Notes: generated from the letters alone by a model not told the origin. A stretch of DNA of 57,564 nt from Mesorhizobium sp. (GCA_004963905.1 SUGL01000038.1:1-57564), one strand, 5' to 3'; shown: positions 36,131 to 45,228, counted from the stretch's first letter. A program made the numbers and translations.

Positions 36131-37333
36131 ATGGCCTTTCTTGCCGACGCCCTTTCCCGCGTGAAGCCTTCCGCGACGATCGCGGTGACGCAGAAAGCGC
36201 GCGAGCTGAAAAACGCCGGCCGTGACGTCATCGGCCTCGGCGCCGGCGAGCCGGACTTCGACACGCCGGACAACATCAAGAACGCGGCGATAGATGCGAT
36301 CCGCCGCGGTGAGACCAAATATCCGCCGGTCTCCGGCATCGCGCCGCTGCGCGAGGCGATCGCGAAAAAGTTCAAGCGCGAGAACAATCTCGACTACCGG
36401 CCCGAGCAGACCATCGTCGGCACCGGCGGCAAGCAGATCCTGTTCAACGCCTTCATGGCGACGCTGAACCCCGGCGACGAGGTCATCATCCCCCGTCCCT
36501 ATTGGGTGAGCTATCCGGAAATGGTAGCGATCTGCGGCGGCACCTCCGTCTTCGCCGACACCTCGATCGACAACGGCTTCAAGCTGACGCCGGACGTGCT
36601 CGAAAAGGCCATCACGCCGAGGACCAAGTGGCTGCTGATGAACTCGCCGTCCAACCCGTCGGGCGCAGCCTACACCGAAGCCGAGCTACGCGCGCTGGCC
36701 GACGTGCTGCTCAGGCATCCGCATGTCTGGACGCTGACCGACGACATGTACGAGCACCTGACCTATGGCGACTTCGTCTTCAAGACCATCGCCGAGGTCG
36801 AGCCGAAGCTCTACGAGCGGACGCTGACGATGAACGGGGTGTCGAAGGCCTATGCCATGACCGGCTGGCGCATCGGCTACGCCGCCGGCCCGATACCACT
36901 GATCAAGGCGATGGACATGATCCAGGGCCAGCAGACTTCCGGCGCCTGCACCATCGCGCAATGGGCTTCCGTCGAGGCGCTCAGCGGCCCGCAGGATTTC
37001 ATCGCCAAGAACAAGGCGATCTTCCAGGGACGGCGCGATCTCGTCGTCTCGATGCTCAACCAGGCGCGCGGTATCTCTTGCCCGTCGCCGGAAGGCGCCT
37101 TCTACGTCTATCCGTCCTGCGCCGAGCTGATCGGCAAGAAGACGAAGAGCGGCAAGGTCATCGACAGCGACGAAGCCTTCTGCTCGGAGTTGCTCGACGC
37201 CGAGGGTGTCGCCGTGGTGTTCGGCTCGGCCTTCGGCCTCGGCCCGAACTTCCGCATCTCCTACGCAACGTCGGATGCGCTGCTGGAAGAGGCCTGCACC
37301 CGCATCCAGCGCTTCACCGCATCGCTGACCTGA
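36131..37333 (+). CDS. aatA: Aspartate aminotransferase (class I, PLP-dependent)
   Basis: This 400-residue aminotransferase is close to the Rhizobium AatA type (subgroup Ib). It swaps amino groups between aspartate and 2-oxoglutarate, giving oxaloacetate and glutamate. The PLP lysine lies in MNGVSKAYAMTGWRIGYAAG. Other class I motifs are GAGEPDFDTP, NSPSNPSG and the substrate Arg in NFRISYATS. In rhizobia such enzymes feed the nitrogen shuttle of the bacteroid, but that role is not shown here. An intrinsic terminator follows at 37361. Confidence 0.94.
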   Translation: MAFLADALSRVKPSATIAVTQKARELKNAGRDVIGLGAGEPDFDTPDNIKNAAIDAIRRGETKYPPVSGIAPLREAIAKKFKRENNLDYRPEQTIVGTGGKQILFNAFMATLNPGDEVIIPRPYWVSYPEMVAICGGTSVFADTSIDNGFKLTPDVLEKAITPRTKWLLMNSPSNPSGAAYTEAELRALADVLLRHPHVWTLTDDMYEHLTYGDFVFKTIAEVEPKLYERTLTMNGVSKAYAMTGWRIGYAAGPIPLIKAMDMIQGQQTSGACTIAQWASVEALSGPQDFIAKNKAIFQGRRDLVVSMLNQARGISCPSPEGAFYVYPSCAELIGKKTKSGKVIDSDEAFCSELLDAEGVAVVFGSAFGLGPNFRISYATSDALLEEACTRIQRFTASLT

Positions 37334-37360
37334 TCGGCGACCCGGCCAGCCATGAGAAAA

Positions 37361-37388
37361 GCTCGGCTTCATCAAGCCGGGTTTTTTG
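37361..37388 (+). terminator. Intrinsic terminator of aatA
   Basis: CGGCTT pairs with AAGCCG around a CATC loop, followed by GGTTTTTT. It lies about 30 bases after the stop and between two convergent genes. Confidence 0.85.
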
Positions 37389-37397
37389 TTGGGCTTC

Positions 37398-37793
37398 TCA
37401 GCCGCCATACTGCGCGTCGGAGACCGCCTCGAGCCAATCGGCGTGGCTGCCGTCCAGCGCCTCTTGCATGGCGACATGCGTCATGGTGGTTTTCGGCCCG
37501 GCGCCGTGCCAGTGCTTTTCGCCCGGCGCGAAGGAGATGACGTCGCCCGCCCTGATCACCTCGACCGGCCCGCCCCATGTCTGCGCAAGCCCGGCCCCCG
37601 CCGTGACATAGAGCGTCTGGCCGAGCGGGTGCGTATGCCAATGGGTGCGGGCACCCGGTTCGAAACTGACCAGCGTCGCCCTCAGCCGCGCCGGCGCCTC
37701 CTTCTCGATGATCGGCGTCTGCAGCACCTTGCCGGTGAAATACTTCTCCGGCGCGATGATCGTCGGCACGCTGCCGCACGCAATGATCTTCAT
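37398..37793 (-). CDS. Cupin-domain protein
   Basis: This is a 131-residue one-domain cupin. The metal motif is FEPGARTHWHTHPLGQTLYV with three His and a Gln in the usual Glu place, and the second motif PGEKHWHGAGP supplies a further His. Small cupins of this build often pair with carboxymuconolactone decarboxylase-like proteins, but none is near. Substrate unknown. It converges with aatA and ends 10 bases after its terminator. Confidence 0.9.
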   Translation of the reverse strand: MKIIACGSVPTIIAPEKYFTGKVLQTPIIEKEAPARLRATLVSFEPGARTHWHTHPLGQTLYVTAGAGLAQTWGGPVEVIRAGDVISFAPGEKHWHGAGPKTTMTHVAMQEALDGSHADWLEAVSDAQYGG

Positions 37794-38099
37794 CGTTCAT
37801 ATCCTCAATCGTTGACGAAACATGAAGCCGCAAGCGGCGCATCCGGGATGTAGTTTCAACCGGCTATGAGGCTAGTGCAACCGGCGCTTCCGGGTGCAGA
37901 CGGCGACGGTGTCGAAGCAGCTTGGGGCTGCGTCAAATCTTTTTGTTAGCTGTTTAAAATACTGTCATAAATTGTTGCTTTTTAACCATAAAATTAGGCG
38001 AAAGGCCGAGCGCCGGAGAACGGGGCAAGACAGTCGACGCGCTCAATGTCTTTTTAACCGCTCGGCTCTAGCCATGGCCAGTGCTGTGGGGGCGCGGAC
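37794..38099. promoter_or_regulatory. GGDEF-EAL gene upstream region with CtrA-like site
   Basis: No gene is seen in these 306 bases. An AT-rich stretch at 37935-37995 holds TTAACCAT at 37982-37989, the alphaproteobacterial CtrA half-site, followed by AAAATTA. It lies 111 bases before the GGDEF-EAL start. Cell-cycle control by CtrA is possible. Confidence 0.45.
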
Positions 38100-39629
38100 A
38101 TGAGCATCTTGGCGACAATCAAGGATCATAGCGGCAGGATTTGCCGCGGTATTCAGGCGCTGCTCGTGGCGAGCATCGCCGCCACGGCGATTGCCGCCTT
38201 TGGCCTGACCGAAGATGCCTCGCGCACCGCGGCTCTCGCCTTGTCGGTTGCATCGACCGGCCTTGCGCTCCTGGTGCTGATGTATATGCGCTCGAGCGTC
38301 GTCCAGCGCTTGCGGTCGGCGGCGGACGCTGAAGCCGAGAAGCACCGTTTTCTCAGCGTCGACGCAATGACCGGCGCCATGACCCGCCGCTATTTCCTCG
38401 AAGCGTTGAGCGACAGGCTGGGCACCTTGCGCAACCGGCGGCAAGCAAGCCTGCTGTTGATCGACCTCGATCATTTCAAGCAGCTCAACGACACCTTTGG
38501 CCACCAGTTCGGCGACCTTGCCCTCGCTTATCTGGTCAAGGAGGCGGAGCGCATCTTTACCGACGGCATCATCGGACGGCTGGGCGGTGACGAGTTCGGC
38601 GTCATCGTCCCGCATGGCGACACGGCTGCCCTCAACAAGGATGCGCGCCGGCTGCTCGACGCGATGCGGGCCGGAAAGCGGCATGAAGGCAAGATCATTC
38701 CACTGTCGATCTCGTTGGGGGTCGCGCTTGCGCCGCTGCACGCTTCCAATCCCACCGAGTTGATGTTGCTTGCCGACCTCGCGCTGTACGAAAGCAAGGC
38801 GGCAGGCCGGGGCCGCGTAACGGTCTTCGACGAGGAGATGCTGTCGGACAAGCGCTATCGCCGTCTCGTGGAGCGTGAATTGCGCGCCGCCGTCTATCTT
38901 GGCGAGCTGGAGCTCCACTATCAGCCGATCGTGGGCACAGAGGGCTCCATCGACGCGCTCGAGGGCTTGATCCGCTGGCGTCATCCCGTCCGCGGCCTAA
39001 TCTCGCCCGCCGAGTTCATCCCGATCGCCGAGCGCTCGACCTTGATCGACATGATCGGCGAATGGGTGTTCAAGCGCGCCTGCGCCGACATCGGCCACTT
39101 TCAGGGGCGGCGCATCTCGATCAACGTCTCCGGCGAGCAGTTGAAGCGCGACGAGATCGTGACGATGTGCGAGCGCATCCTGCGCGAGACCGGCAGATCG
39201 GCGTCCGAGTTCATTATCGAGATCACCGAGACGGTCGCAATGGCCGCCACGCCAGAGGTCCTCAGGCGCCTGGAGGCCCTGCGCGGGCTCGGCTTCCATA
39301 TCGCGCTCGACGATTTCGGCACCGGCCATTGCGGCTTCAACTATCTGAAGACGCTCCCGATCGACAGCGTCAAGATCGACCGTTCCTACATCCGCAGCCT
39401 CGCCCACGACCAGGTGGCGCAGATCTTCGTTTCCGCTCTCGCCCAGATCGCGCGCATCCAGGACATCACCATCGTCGCCGAGGGCGTGGAGACGTCGGAG
39501 GAGTTCACCCTTGCCCGCACCGCCGGCTGCAGCCGCTTCCAGGGCTATTTCTTCGGCAAGCCGGCGCCGCGCGACAAGACGAGCGTGCTGTGCGCCACCG
39601 ATGGCGAGCCGCTCGCGCTCAGCGCCTGA
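38100..39629 (+). CDS. Membrane GGDEF-EAL protein, c-di-GMP turnover
   Basis: This is a 509-residue protein. Two membrane segments lie at about residues 18-36 and 44-63 with almost no periplasmic loop. The GGDEF domain (about 85-245) has an intact GRLGGDEFGV and lacks an obvious RxxD inhibitory site before it. The EAL domain (about 255-500) reads EGL in LEGLIRWRHP, with SINVSGEQ, IEITET, LDDFGTG, VKIDRSY and AEGVET kept. It could make or break c-di-GMP; which dominates is unknown. A CtrA-like site is upstream. Confidence 0.93.
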   Translation: MSILATIKDHSGRICRGIQALLVASIAATAIAAFGLTEDASRTAALALSVASTGLALLVLMYMRSSVVQRLRSAADAEAEKHRFLSVDAMTGAMTRRYFLEALSDRLGTLRNRRQASLLLIDLDHFKQLNDTFGHQFGDLALAYLVKEAERIFTDGIIGRLGGDEFGVIVPHGDTAALNKDARRLLDAMRAGKRHEGKIIPLSISLGVALAPLHASNPTELMLLADLALYESKAAGRGRVTVFDEEMLSDKRYRRLVERELRAAVYLGELELHYQPIVGTEGSIDALEGLIRWRHPVRGLISPAEFIPIAERSTLIDMIGEWVFKRACADIGHFQGRRISINVSGEQLKRDEIVTMCERILRETGRSASEFIIEITETVAMAATPEVLRRLEALRGLGFHIALDDFGTGHCGFNYLKTLPIDSVKIDRSYIRSLAHDQVAQIFVSALAQIARIQDITIVAEGVETSEEFTLARTAGCSRFQGYFFGKPAPRDKTSVLCATDGEPLALSA

Positions 39630-39798
39630 CAAACCGGACGCCTGACAAAACCAAAGCCGGCGCATTTCCTATTTTTCTTGCCCTCTCCGCGAACCCGTGT
39701 GACGATGGCCTTGGGCAGGTGGTGAGCAACAACCCCGCCCGCGACGGCCGAACAGGCCGGCCGCCGCTCCCAGGGAAACGCCTGAGTGGAGGTCAGCC

Positions 39799-41850
39799 AT
39801 GGGTACTCGCGCCGGAGGACGACGCACGGGACCGAAATGCATTGCCATAGTCGGTCCCTTCGCAAGCGGTAAGACGACACTTCTCGAAGCAATCCTAGCC
39901 CGCACGGGCGCCATCCCCCGCCAGAATCCCGTTTCATCGGGCAACACAGTTTCCGATCATTCGCCAGAAGCCCGCGCCCACGCCATGAGCGTCGAGGCCA
40001 CCTTTGCCACCACGGAATTCATGGGCGAGCAGTTCACCTTCGTCGATTGTCCCGGCTCCATCGAATTCGCCTTCGAGGCCGAGCCGGTGCTTGCAGCCTG
40101 CGATGTCGCAGTCGTCGTTGCCGAAGCGGACGAAAAGAAGATACCCGCGCTCCAGCTCATCATGCGCAAGCTCGACGATCTCGGCGTGCCGCGCATCCTG
40201 TTCCTCAACAAGGTGGACAAGGCGATCGCCGGCGTGCGCGAGACGCTTAAGATGCTGCAGCCGGCGAGCTCGGTGCCGCTGCTGCTTCGCCAGATTCCGC
40301 TGCGCAAGGACGGCGTCGTCATCGGCTCGATCGATCTGGCGCTCGAGCGCGCCTATGTCTACCGCGAATATGCCGAGAGCCAGGTCGCCGAGATTCCGGA
40401 CGACGACAAGGCGCGCGAGCTCGAGGCCCGCTTCTCGATGCTGGAGACGCTGGCGGACCATGACGACCAGCTGATGGAGCAGTTGCTGGAGGAGATCGAA
40501 CCGCCGAAGGACGCGATTTTCGATGACCTTGCCGCCGACCTTCGTGCCGGCACGGTAACGCCGGTGCTGATCGGCACGGCGGAGAAAGGCAATGGCGTGC
40601 TGCGCCTGTTGAAGACGATCCGCCACGATGCGCCCGATATCGAGGCGACCCGCAAGCGCGTAGGCGCGCCGGACGGCAGCCAGACGGTCGTGCAGGTGAT
40701 GAAGACCATCCACACCGCACATGGCGGCAAGCTGTCCGTGTCGCGCGTGCTTTCGGGGCAATTGGCAGATGCGGCCGAGCTCTTCCTCTCCAACGGCGAC
40801 GCGACGAAGGTCTCCGGCATCTACAAGATGTTGGGCAAGGACCAGTTGAAGCTGTCATCGGCCATGGCCGGCGACACTGTCGCGCTCGGCAAGCTCGATA
40901 ACGTCAGGACCGGCCAGACGCTGAGTTCCGCCAAGGGCGGCATCAAGCCTCTTGTCACGCTGGAAGCGCCCCAGCCGGTCTTCGCCTTCGCGCTGCGCCC
41001 CAAGGAGCGCAAGGACGAGGTCAAGATGTCGGCGGCAATCCAGAGGCTTGCCGAGGAGGACCCTTCGCTCAGCCTGCACCACAACCAGGACTCCGCGGAG
41101 ACCGTGTTGTCGGGGCATGGCGAAATGCACTTGCGCGTGGTGCGCGAGCGCCTGGAGGGCAAGAACCAGATCCCGATCGAAGGTCACTCGCCGGCGGTGC
41201 CTTATCGCGAAACGATCCGTAAATCGGCGCAGCAGCGCGGCCGCCACAAGAAGCAGTCCGGCGGCCATGGTCAGTTCGGCGACGTCGTGATCGAGATCAA
41301 GCCACTGCCGCGCGGCTCGGGCTTCCAGTTCACTGACACCATCACGGGTGGTGTCGTGCCCAAGACCTACATCCAGTCGGTGGAGACGGGCATTCGCGAT
41401 TATCTGAAGACGGGTCCGCTCGGCTTCCCTGTGGTCGATGTCGCCGTCAACCTGTCCGACGGTTCCTACCATGCGGTCGACTCCTCCGACATGGCCTTCC
41501 AGATGGCGGCGAAGCTGGCGATGAAGGAAGGCATGGCGGCCTGTTCGCCGGTTCTGCTGGAGCCGATCATGAAGGTCGAGATCGTGACGCCTTCCGATGC
41601 CACCTCGAAGATCATCGCGCTGATCCCGCAGCGGCGCGGCCAGATCCTTGGCTATGACGCACGGCCGGACTGGCCCGGCTGGGACGTGGTCGAGGCGACC
41701 ATGCCCCAGGCCGAGATCGGCGACCTGATCATTGAGTTGCGCTCTGCGACGGCCGGCGTCGCCAGCTACAAGGCGGCCTTCGACCATATGGCCGAGTTGA
41801 CCGGCCGCCTGGCCGACGAGGCGATGAACGCCAACGGCAAGGCTGCCTGA
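39799..41850 (+). CDS. Elongation factor G-like paralogue with altered GTPase motifs
   Basis: This is a 683-residue protein with the whole EF-G domain series. The G domain departs from true EF-G. The P-loop is GPFASGKTT, not AHxDxGKTT. The switch I threonine segment RGITI is absent (RAHAMSVE in its place). The G3 motif is DCPGSIEF, where the catalytic His is Ser. NKVD is kept. Domain IV has RGRHKKQSGGHGQFGDV and domain V ends IIALIPQRRGQILGYDAR. These changes suggest slow or absent GTP hydrolysis. Family is sure; it is not the main fusA. Its role may be in stress or ribosome rescue, which is a guess. GGAGG precedes the ATG. Confidence 0.85.
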   Translation: MGTRAGGRRTGPKCIAIVGPFASGKTTLLEAILARTGAIPRQNPVSSGNTVSDHSPEARAHAMSVEATFATTEFMGEQFTFVDCPGSIEFAFEAEPVLAACDVAVVVAEADEKKIPALQLIMRKLDDLGVPRILFLNKVDKAIAGVRETLKMLQPASSVPLLLRQIPLRKDGVVIGSIDLALERAYVYREYAESQVAEIPDDDKARELEARFSMLETLADHDDQLMEQLLEEIEPPKDAIFDDLAADLRAGTVTPVLIGTAEKGNGVLRLLKTIRHDAPDIEATRKRVGAPDGSQTVVQVMKTIHTAHGGKLSVSRVLSGQLADAAELFLSNGDATKVSGIYKMLGKDQLKLSSAMAGDTVALGKLDNVRTGQTLSSAKGGIKPLVTLEAPQPVFAFALRPKERKDEVKMSAAIQRLAEEDPSLSLHHNQDSAETVLSGHGEMHLRVVRERLEGKNQIPIEGHSPAVPYRETIRKSAQQRGRHKKQSGGHGQFGDVVIEIKPLPRGSGFQFTDTITGGVVPKTYIQSVETGIRDYLKTGPLGFPVVDVAVNLSDGSYHAVDSSDMAFQMAAKLAMKEGMAACSPVLLEPIMKVEIVTPSDATSKIIALIPQRRGQILGYDARPDWPGWDVVEATMPQAEIGDLIIELRSATAGVASYKAAFDHMAELTGRLADEAMNANGKAA

Positions 41851-41890
41851 ACAGGTCGGCCTGCCTGACCGAATTTGGTTGAAGACGCGA

Positions 41891-41926
41891 AAACGGCGCC
41901 CGGATCGCCCGGACGCCGTTTCTTAT
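41891..41926 (+). terminator. Terminator of the EF-G-like gene
   Basis: AAACGGCG pairs with CGCCGTTT, with inner CCGG pairing, followed by a weak T-rich tail (TTTCTTATT). It lies 40 bases after the stop. Confidence 0.7.
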
Positions 41927-42088
41927 TGCGGACCGTCTTCCTGGGAGGCAACGGCTGGTCCGCCGCATCAGGAAATGGTTCGGACGCGGTAGCTGCCTGA
42001 GCCCCGGCCTGCCCGAGTGATGCCCCCATCTCCCGGACCGACCAACCGCGTCCTATGATCTACTTAGTCGATAGAGTGCGTCCGCGAC

Positions 42089-42118
42089 ATGTTACCCGAT
42101 GTTACATGTCACTGTTAC
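42089..42118. promoter_or_regulatory. Spaced GTTAC repeats
   Basis: GTTAC occurs at 42091, 42101 and 42114, each preceded by a T or AT and spaced about one helical turn. An ATGTTAC-like direct repeat is part of it. It may be a protein-binding site, but no target gene is obvious. Confidence 0.3.
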
Positions 42119-42165
42119 GTGGCCCCAGCGCACGCATTTCCGGTGTCGGCGTGGCCCAGCGCAAC

Positions 42166-42278
42166 AAAAAAGCCGGATCAATAAAGATCCGGCTGAGTTT
42201 GATTGGAAGTGCCGATTAGGGCTAACCTCCAGAGGGGAACACTCGAGGGCGCTAATGGGAGGAGAACGCGCCCTGGAG
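42166..42278 (-). ncRNA. Candidate small RNA with anti-Shine-Dalgarno loop (alpha-r14-like)
   Basis: On the minus strand, AGGGCGC and GCGCCCT form a perfect 7-pair stem whose 15-base loop contains CTCCTCCC, able to pair with ribosome sites. A second CCTC/GAGG element follows. The end is a strong intrinsic terminator, AGCCGGATC and GATCCGGCT with six U (42166-42194). Upstream on the same strand, TATATA near 42285-42291 and TTGTTT about 17-19 bases earlier make a promoter. Loops of this kind define the alpha-r14 and CcsR families of alphaproteobacterial sRNAs. Length about 113 bases. Assigned by structure only. Confidence 0.62.
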
Positions 42279-42535
42279 ATGAACTATATATGTGCTCATC
42301 ATGCCCAAGAAACAAGCATCTATTTTGCAACACACGCATGCAAAAAGACGCAGGCTGTGGTCCAACCTATTCCGGGAACCGATAGGACCAGCAAAAATCG
42401 CCGATTCCTGGGCCTTTCCGGACCGAAAGCGATCGCTGATATGCAAATCGCTGCCGATTCTGTCCGGAAATACGTGAAATCCGAAATGATACGGATTCGG
42501 GCAGGCCGCGTTTATTTTTGCGGCAGGAGGACCTG

Positions 42536-43031
42536 ATGCGGACGTTTTCGGCAGTCGCCGGCAGCGCGCTATTCCTGGTCGCGGCACCCGGCATGGTCGC
42601 AGGGCTGATGCCCTGGCTTTTGACCGATCATTATCGTGTGCCGTGGTCCACGGTGCCGGGTTTCGTGCCCCTGGGCTGGATTTTGGTGATCGGGGCGGCC
42701 GGGGTCCTGCTTCACGCCTTCGCCCGTTTCGCCCTGGAAGGCCTGGGTACGCCGGCCCCGGTCGCGCCGACCGAGAAACTGGTCGTCGGCGGCATATCGC
42801 CACGTGCGCAACCCTATGTATGTCGCGGTGCTGTCGATCATCCTCGGCCAGGTGCTCATCTTCTCGAGCTGGGCGGTGCTGATCTACGGCCTCATCGCCG
42901 CGGCGGCGATGATCTCCTTCGTCAAGGTCTATGAGGAGCCGACGCTCGCCCGCCGCTATGGCGCCGAGTACGAAATCTACCGCCGCGCCGTGCCCGGCTG
43001 GCTGCCGCGCATCACGCCCTGGCGTGGGTAG
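42536..43031 (+). pseudogene. Isoprenylcysteine carboxyl methyltransferase (PEMT/NnrU-like) family, frameshifted
   Basis: The first part (42536 to about 42794) reads MRTFSAVAGSALFLVAAPG and continues in frame to EKLVVGG. The second half (RHVRNPMYVAVLSIILGQ, then YEEPTLARRYGAEYEIY) continues in the +1 frame. The conserved join in this family, GGLYRHVRNPMY, is broken near 42794 by a net loss of two bases or gain of one. AGGAGG precedes the ATG at the right distance. The intact protein would be about 165 residues with four membrane segments. It is either a decayed gene or a sequencing error. Confidence 0.85.
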
Positions 43032-43064
43032 CGGCTTATACGCCCGACGGCGTCTCAGGCCGCC

Positions 43065-43961
43065 TCAGAATGACCAACTACGCGCCTTCGCGATGATGAA
43101 ATCGCGAAACACATGCAGCTTCGCCTGGTTCTTCATCGCGTCCGGATAGGCGAAATAGGTGTCGAAGGATGGCACCTCGGTCTCGGGCAGCAACTGGACC
43201 AGGTTCGAGTCCTTGCTGATGACGTAATCGGGCAGCATGGCGATGCCGGCGCCGCCCTGGACCGCGCGCTTGATCGACAAAATGTCGTTGATCTGCAGCG
43301 TCGGCACCCTTTGCCCGCCCTCGAAGTCGCCGACCGTCTCCAGCCAGTTCAACTCCGACAGATGCGCGGGCACCGGCACGCCGAAGGTGACGATCCTGTG
43401 GTTCCTGAGCTCGGCGATCGAGGCCGGCTTGCCGAACTTCGCGACATAGGAAGGCGCCGCGTAGAGGTGGAAATGCACCGTGAACAGCCGGCGCTGGATG
43501 AGGTCCGGCTGCTGCGGCTGGCGCAGGCGGATGGCGCAGTCGGCCTGGCGCATGGTCAGGTCGAGCTCCTCGTTGGCGAGAATGAGCTGCAGGCTGATCT
43601 CGGGATAGAGCTCGATGAATTCCTGCACCCGCTCGGTCAGCCAGCCGGCGCCCAGGCCCACCGTGGTCGTCACCCTCAGCACGCCGGAGGGGCGATCCTT
43701 GGTCTCGGTCAGCCGCGACTTGATCGTCTCCAGCTTCATCAGCACGTCATGCGCCGTGCGGAACAGCATCTCGCCCTGCTCGGTCAGCACGAGGCCGCGC
43801 GCGTGGCGATGAAACAGCGCCACGCCGACGTCATGCTCCAGCGCGCTGACCTGCCGCGAGATCGCCGATTGCGAAAGATGCAGTGTCTCGGCGGCATGGG
43901 TGAACGACCCAGCCTCCGCCGCAGCGTGAAACACGCGTAGCTTGTCCCAGTCCAGCGCCAT
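43065..43961 (-). CDS. lsrB: LysR-family regulator LsrB/VtlR
   Basis: This 298-residue LysR regulator has an N-terminal winged helix (HAAETLHLSQSAISRQVSAL) and an effector domain that starts RPSGVLRVTTTVGLG. Its place next to trxB and lrp matches Sinorhizobium lsrB, and the orthologue in Brucella and Agrobacterium is VtlR. These control oxidative stress, surface polysaccharide and small-RNA genes in symbiosis and virulence. It lies 72 bases downstream of trxB on the same strand. Assignment rests on family and gene order. Confidence 0.88.
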   Translation of the reverse strand: MALDWDKLRVFHAAAEAGSFTHAAETLHLSQSAISRQVSALEHDVGVALFHRHARGLVLTEQGEMLFRTAHDVLMKLETIKSRLTETKDRPSGVLRVTTTVGLGAGWLTERVQEFIELYPEISLQLILANEELDLTMRQADCAIRLRQPQQPDLIQRRLFTVHFHLYAAPSYVAKFGKPASIAELRNHRIVTFGVPVPAHLSELNWLETVGDFEGGQRVPTLQINDILSIKRAVQGGAGIAMLPDYVISKDSNLVQLLPETEVPSFDTYFAYPDAMKNQAKLHVFRDFIIAKARSWSF

Positions 43962-44033
43962 GATTCCCCTCGTGTTGCCTTTGGCGTCTGAATGAAAAAT
44001 CAGGCTTTTAAACGGCTTTTTTCAGCCGATCGA

Positions 44034-45008
44034 TTATTCCGCCGCTTCGCGGTGAACCTCGATCCCCGCCAGATATTTCTCCGCTTCGAGCGCCGCCATG
44101 CAGCCGAGCCCTGCCGCCGTCACCGCCTGGCGGTAGACATCGTCGGTGACATCGCCGGCGGCAAACACGCCGGGGACATCGGTGCGGGTCGAATCCGGCG
44201 CCGTCCACAGATAGCCGTTCGGCTTCTGCTTGAGCTTGCCGACGAAAAGCTCGACCGCCGGCGCATGACCGATCGCGACGAAGACGCCGTCGACCGGCAG
44301 CCGCGATATTTCTCCGGTCACCACATTGCGCAGCTTCAAGCCCTCGACCGAAGGCGGCAGCGGCGCCTTGCCCGGCTGTCCGGTGATCTCGTCGACGACC
44401 GTATCCCAGATGACGCGGACATTGTCCTTCTGAAACAGCCGCTCGCGCAGGATGCGCTCGGCGCGGAAATCGCCGCGCCGGTGAATGACGGTGACGCTCT
44501 TGGCGAGGTTGGCGAGATAGAGCGCCTCCTCGACCGCCGAATTGCCGCCGCCCACCACCGCGACATCCTTGCCGCGATAGAAGAAGCCGTCGCAGGTGGC
44601 GCAGGCCGAAACGCCGAAGCCCATGAAGGTCTGCTCCGACGGAATGCCCAGCCATTTGGCCTGCGCGCCGGTGGCGATGATCAAGGCGTCCGCGGTATAG
44701 ACGGTGCCGGAATCGCCGGTGGCGCGGAACGGCCGCACATTGAGGTCGACCTCGGTGATGATGTCGTTGACGATCTCGGTGCCTACATGCTCGGCCTGCT
44801 TGAGCATTTGCTCCATCAGCCACGGACCCTGGATCGGGTCGGCGAAGCCCGGATAGTTTTCGACGTCGGTGGTGATCATCAACTGGCCGCCCTGTTGCAG
44901 GCCGGCCACCAGCATCGGCTTCAGCATGGCGCGCGCGGCATAGATCGCCGCGGTGTAACCGGCAGGCCCGGAGCCGATGATGAGAACAGGCGCGTGTTTG
45001 ATGTTCAT
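44034..45008 (-). CDS. trxB: Thioredoxin-disulfide reductase
   Basis: TrxB (324 residues) is an FAD and NADPH flavoprotein that reduces thioredoxin. The FAD motif is GSGPAG (12-17), the active disulfide is CATC (136-139), and the NADPH site is VVGGGNSAVEEA. The FAD tail GVFAAGDVTDD is near the C-terminus. Length and motifs are normal. It is followed by lsrB on the same strand and is divergent from lrp, an order known in rhizobia. Confidence 0.97.
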   Translation of the reverse strand: MNIKHAPVLIIGSGPAGYTAAIYAARAMLKPMLVAGLQQGGQLMITTDVENYPGFADPIQGPWLMEQMLKQAEHVGTEIVNDIITEVDLNVRPFRATGDSGTVYTADALIIATGAQAKWLGIPSEQTFMGFGVSACATCDGFFYRGKDVAVVGGGNSAVEEALYLANLAKSVTVIHRRGDFRAERILRERLFQKDNVRVIWDTVVDEITGQPGKAPLPPSVEGLKLRNVVTGEISRLPVDGVFVAIGHAPAVELFVGKLKQKPNGYLWTAPDSTRTDVPGVFAAGDVTDDVYRQAVTAAGLGCMAALEAEKYLAGIEVHREAAE

Positions 45009-45228
45009 TAAAAGTCCCCTGCGGCGCGAGGCCGTGGTTTTGTTGCCGGTAATGTAAGTGCTGCCCGCCAAGCCAGCAAGGCAGCTTGGCCTTCGTCCCC
45101 GGAAAGCTTCATGGCAAAGGCATAACCGGCCATGTCCCTTCGAACGCGCAAAAATTATCGGGAAGGGATAGCCTCCCGCGCGAAACCAAATTACAAAATC
45201 GCGAAAGATTCTTGCGCGAAAGCCGATC

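Noticed and set aside
41851..42300. A tRNA gene in the gap after the EF-G-like gene
   Set aside because: No cloverleaf arms or TTCGA T-loop are present; the stems found are a terminator and the small-RNA hairpin.
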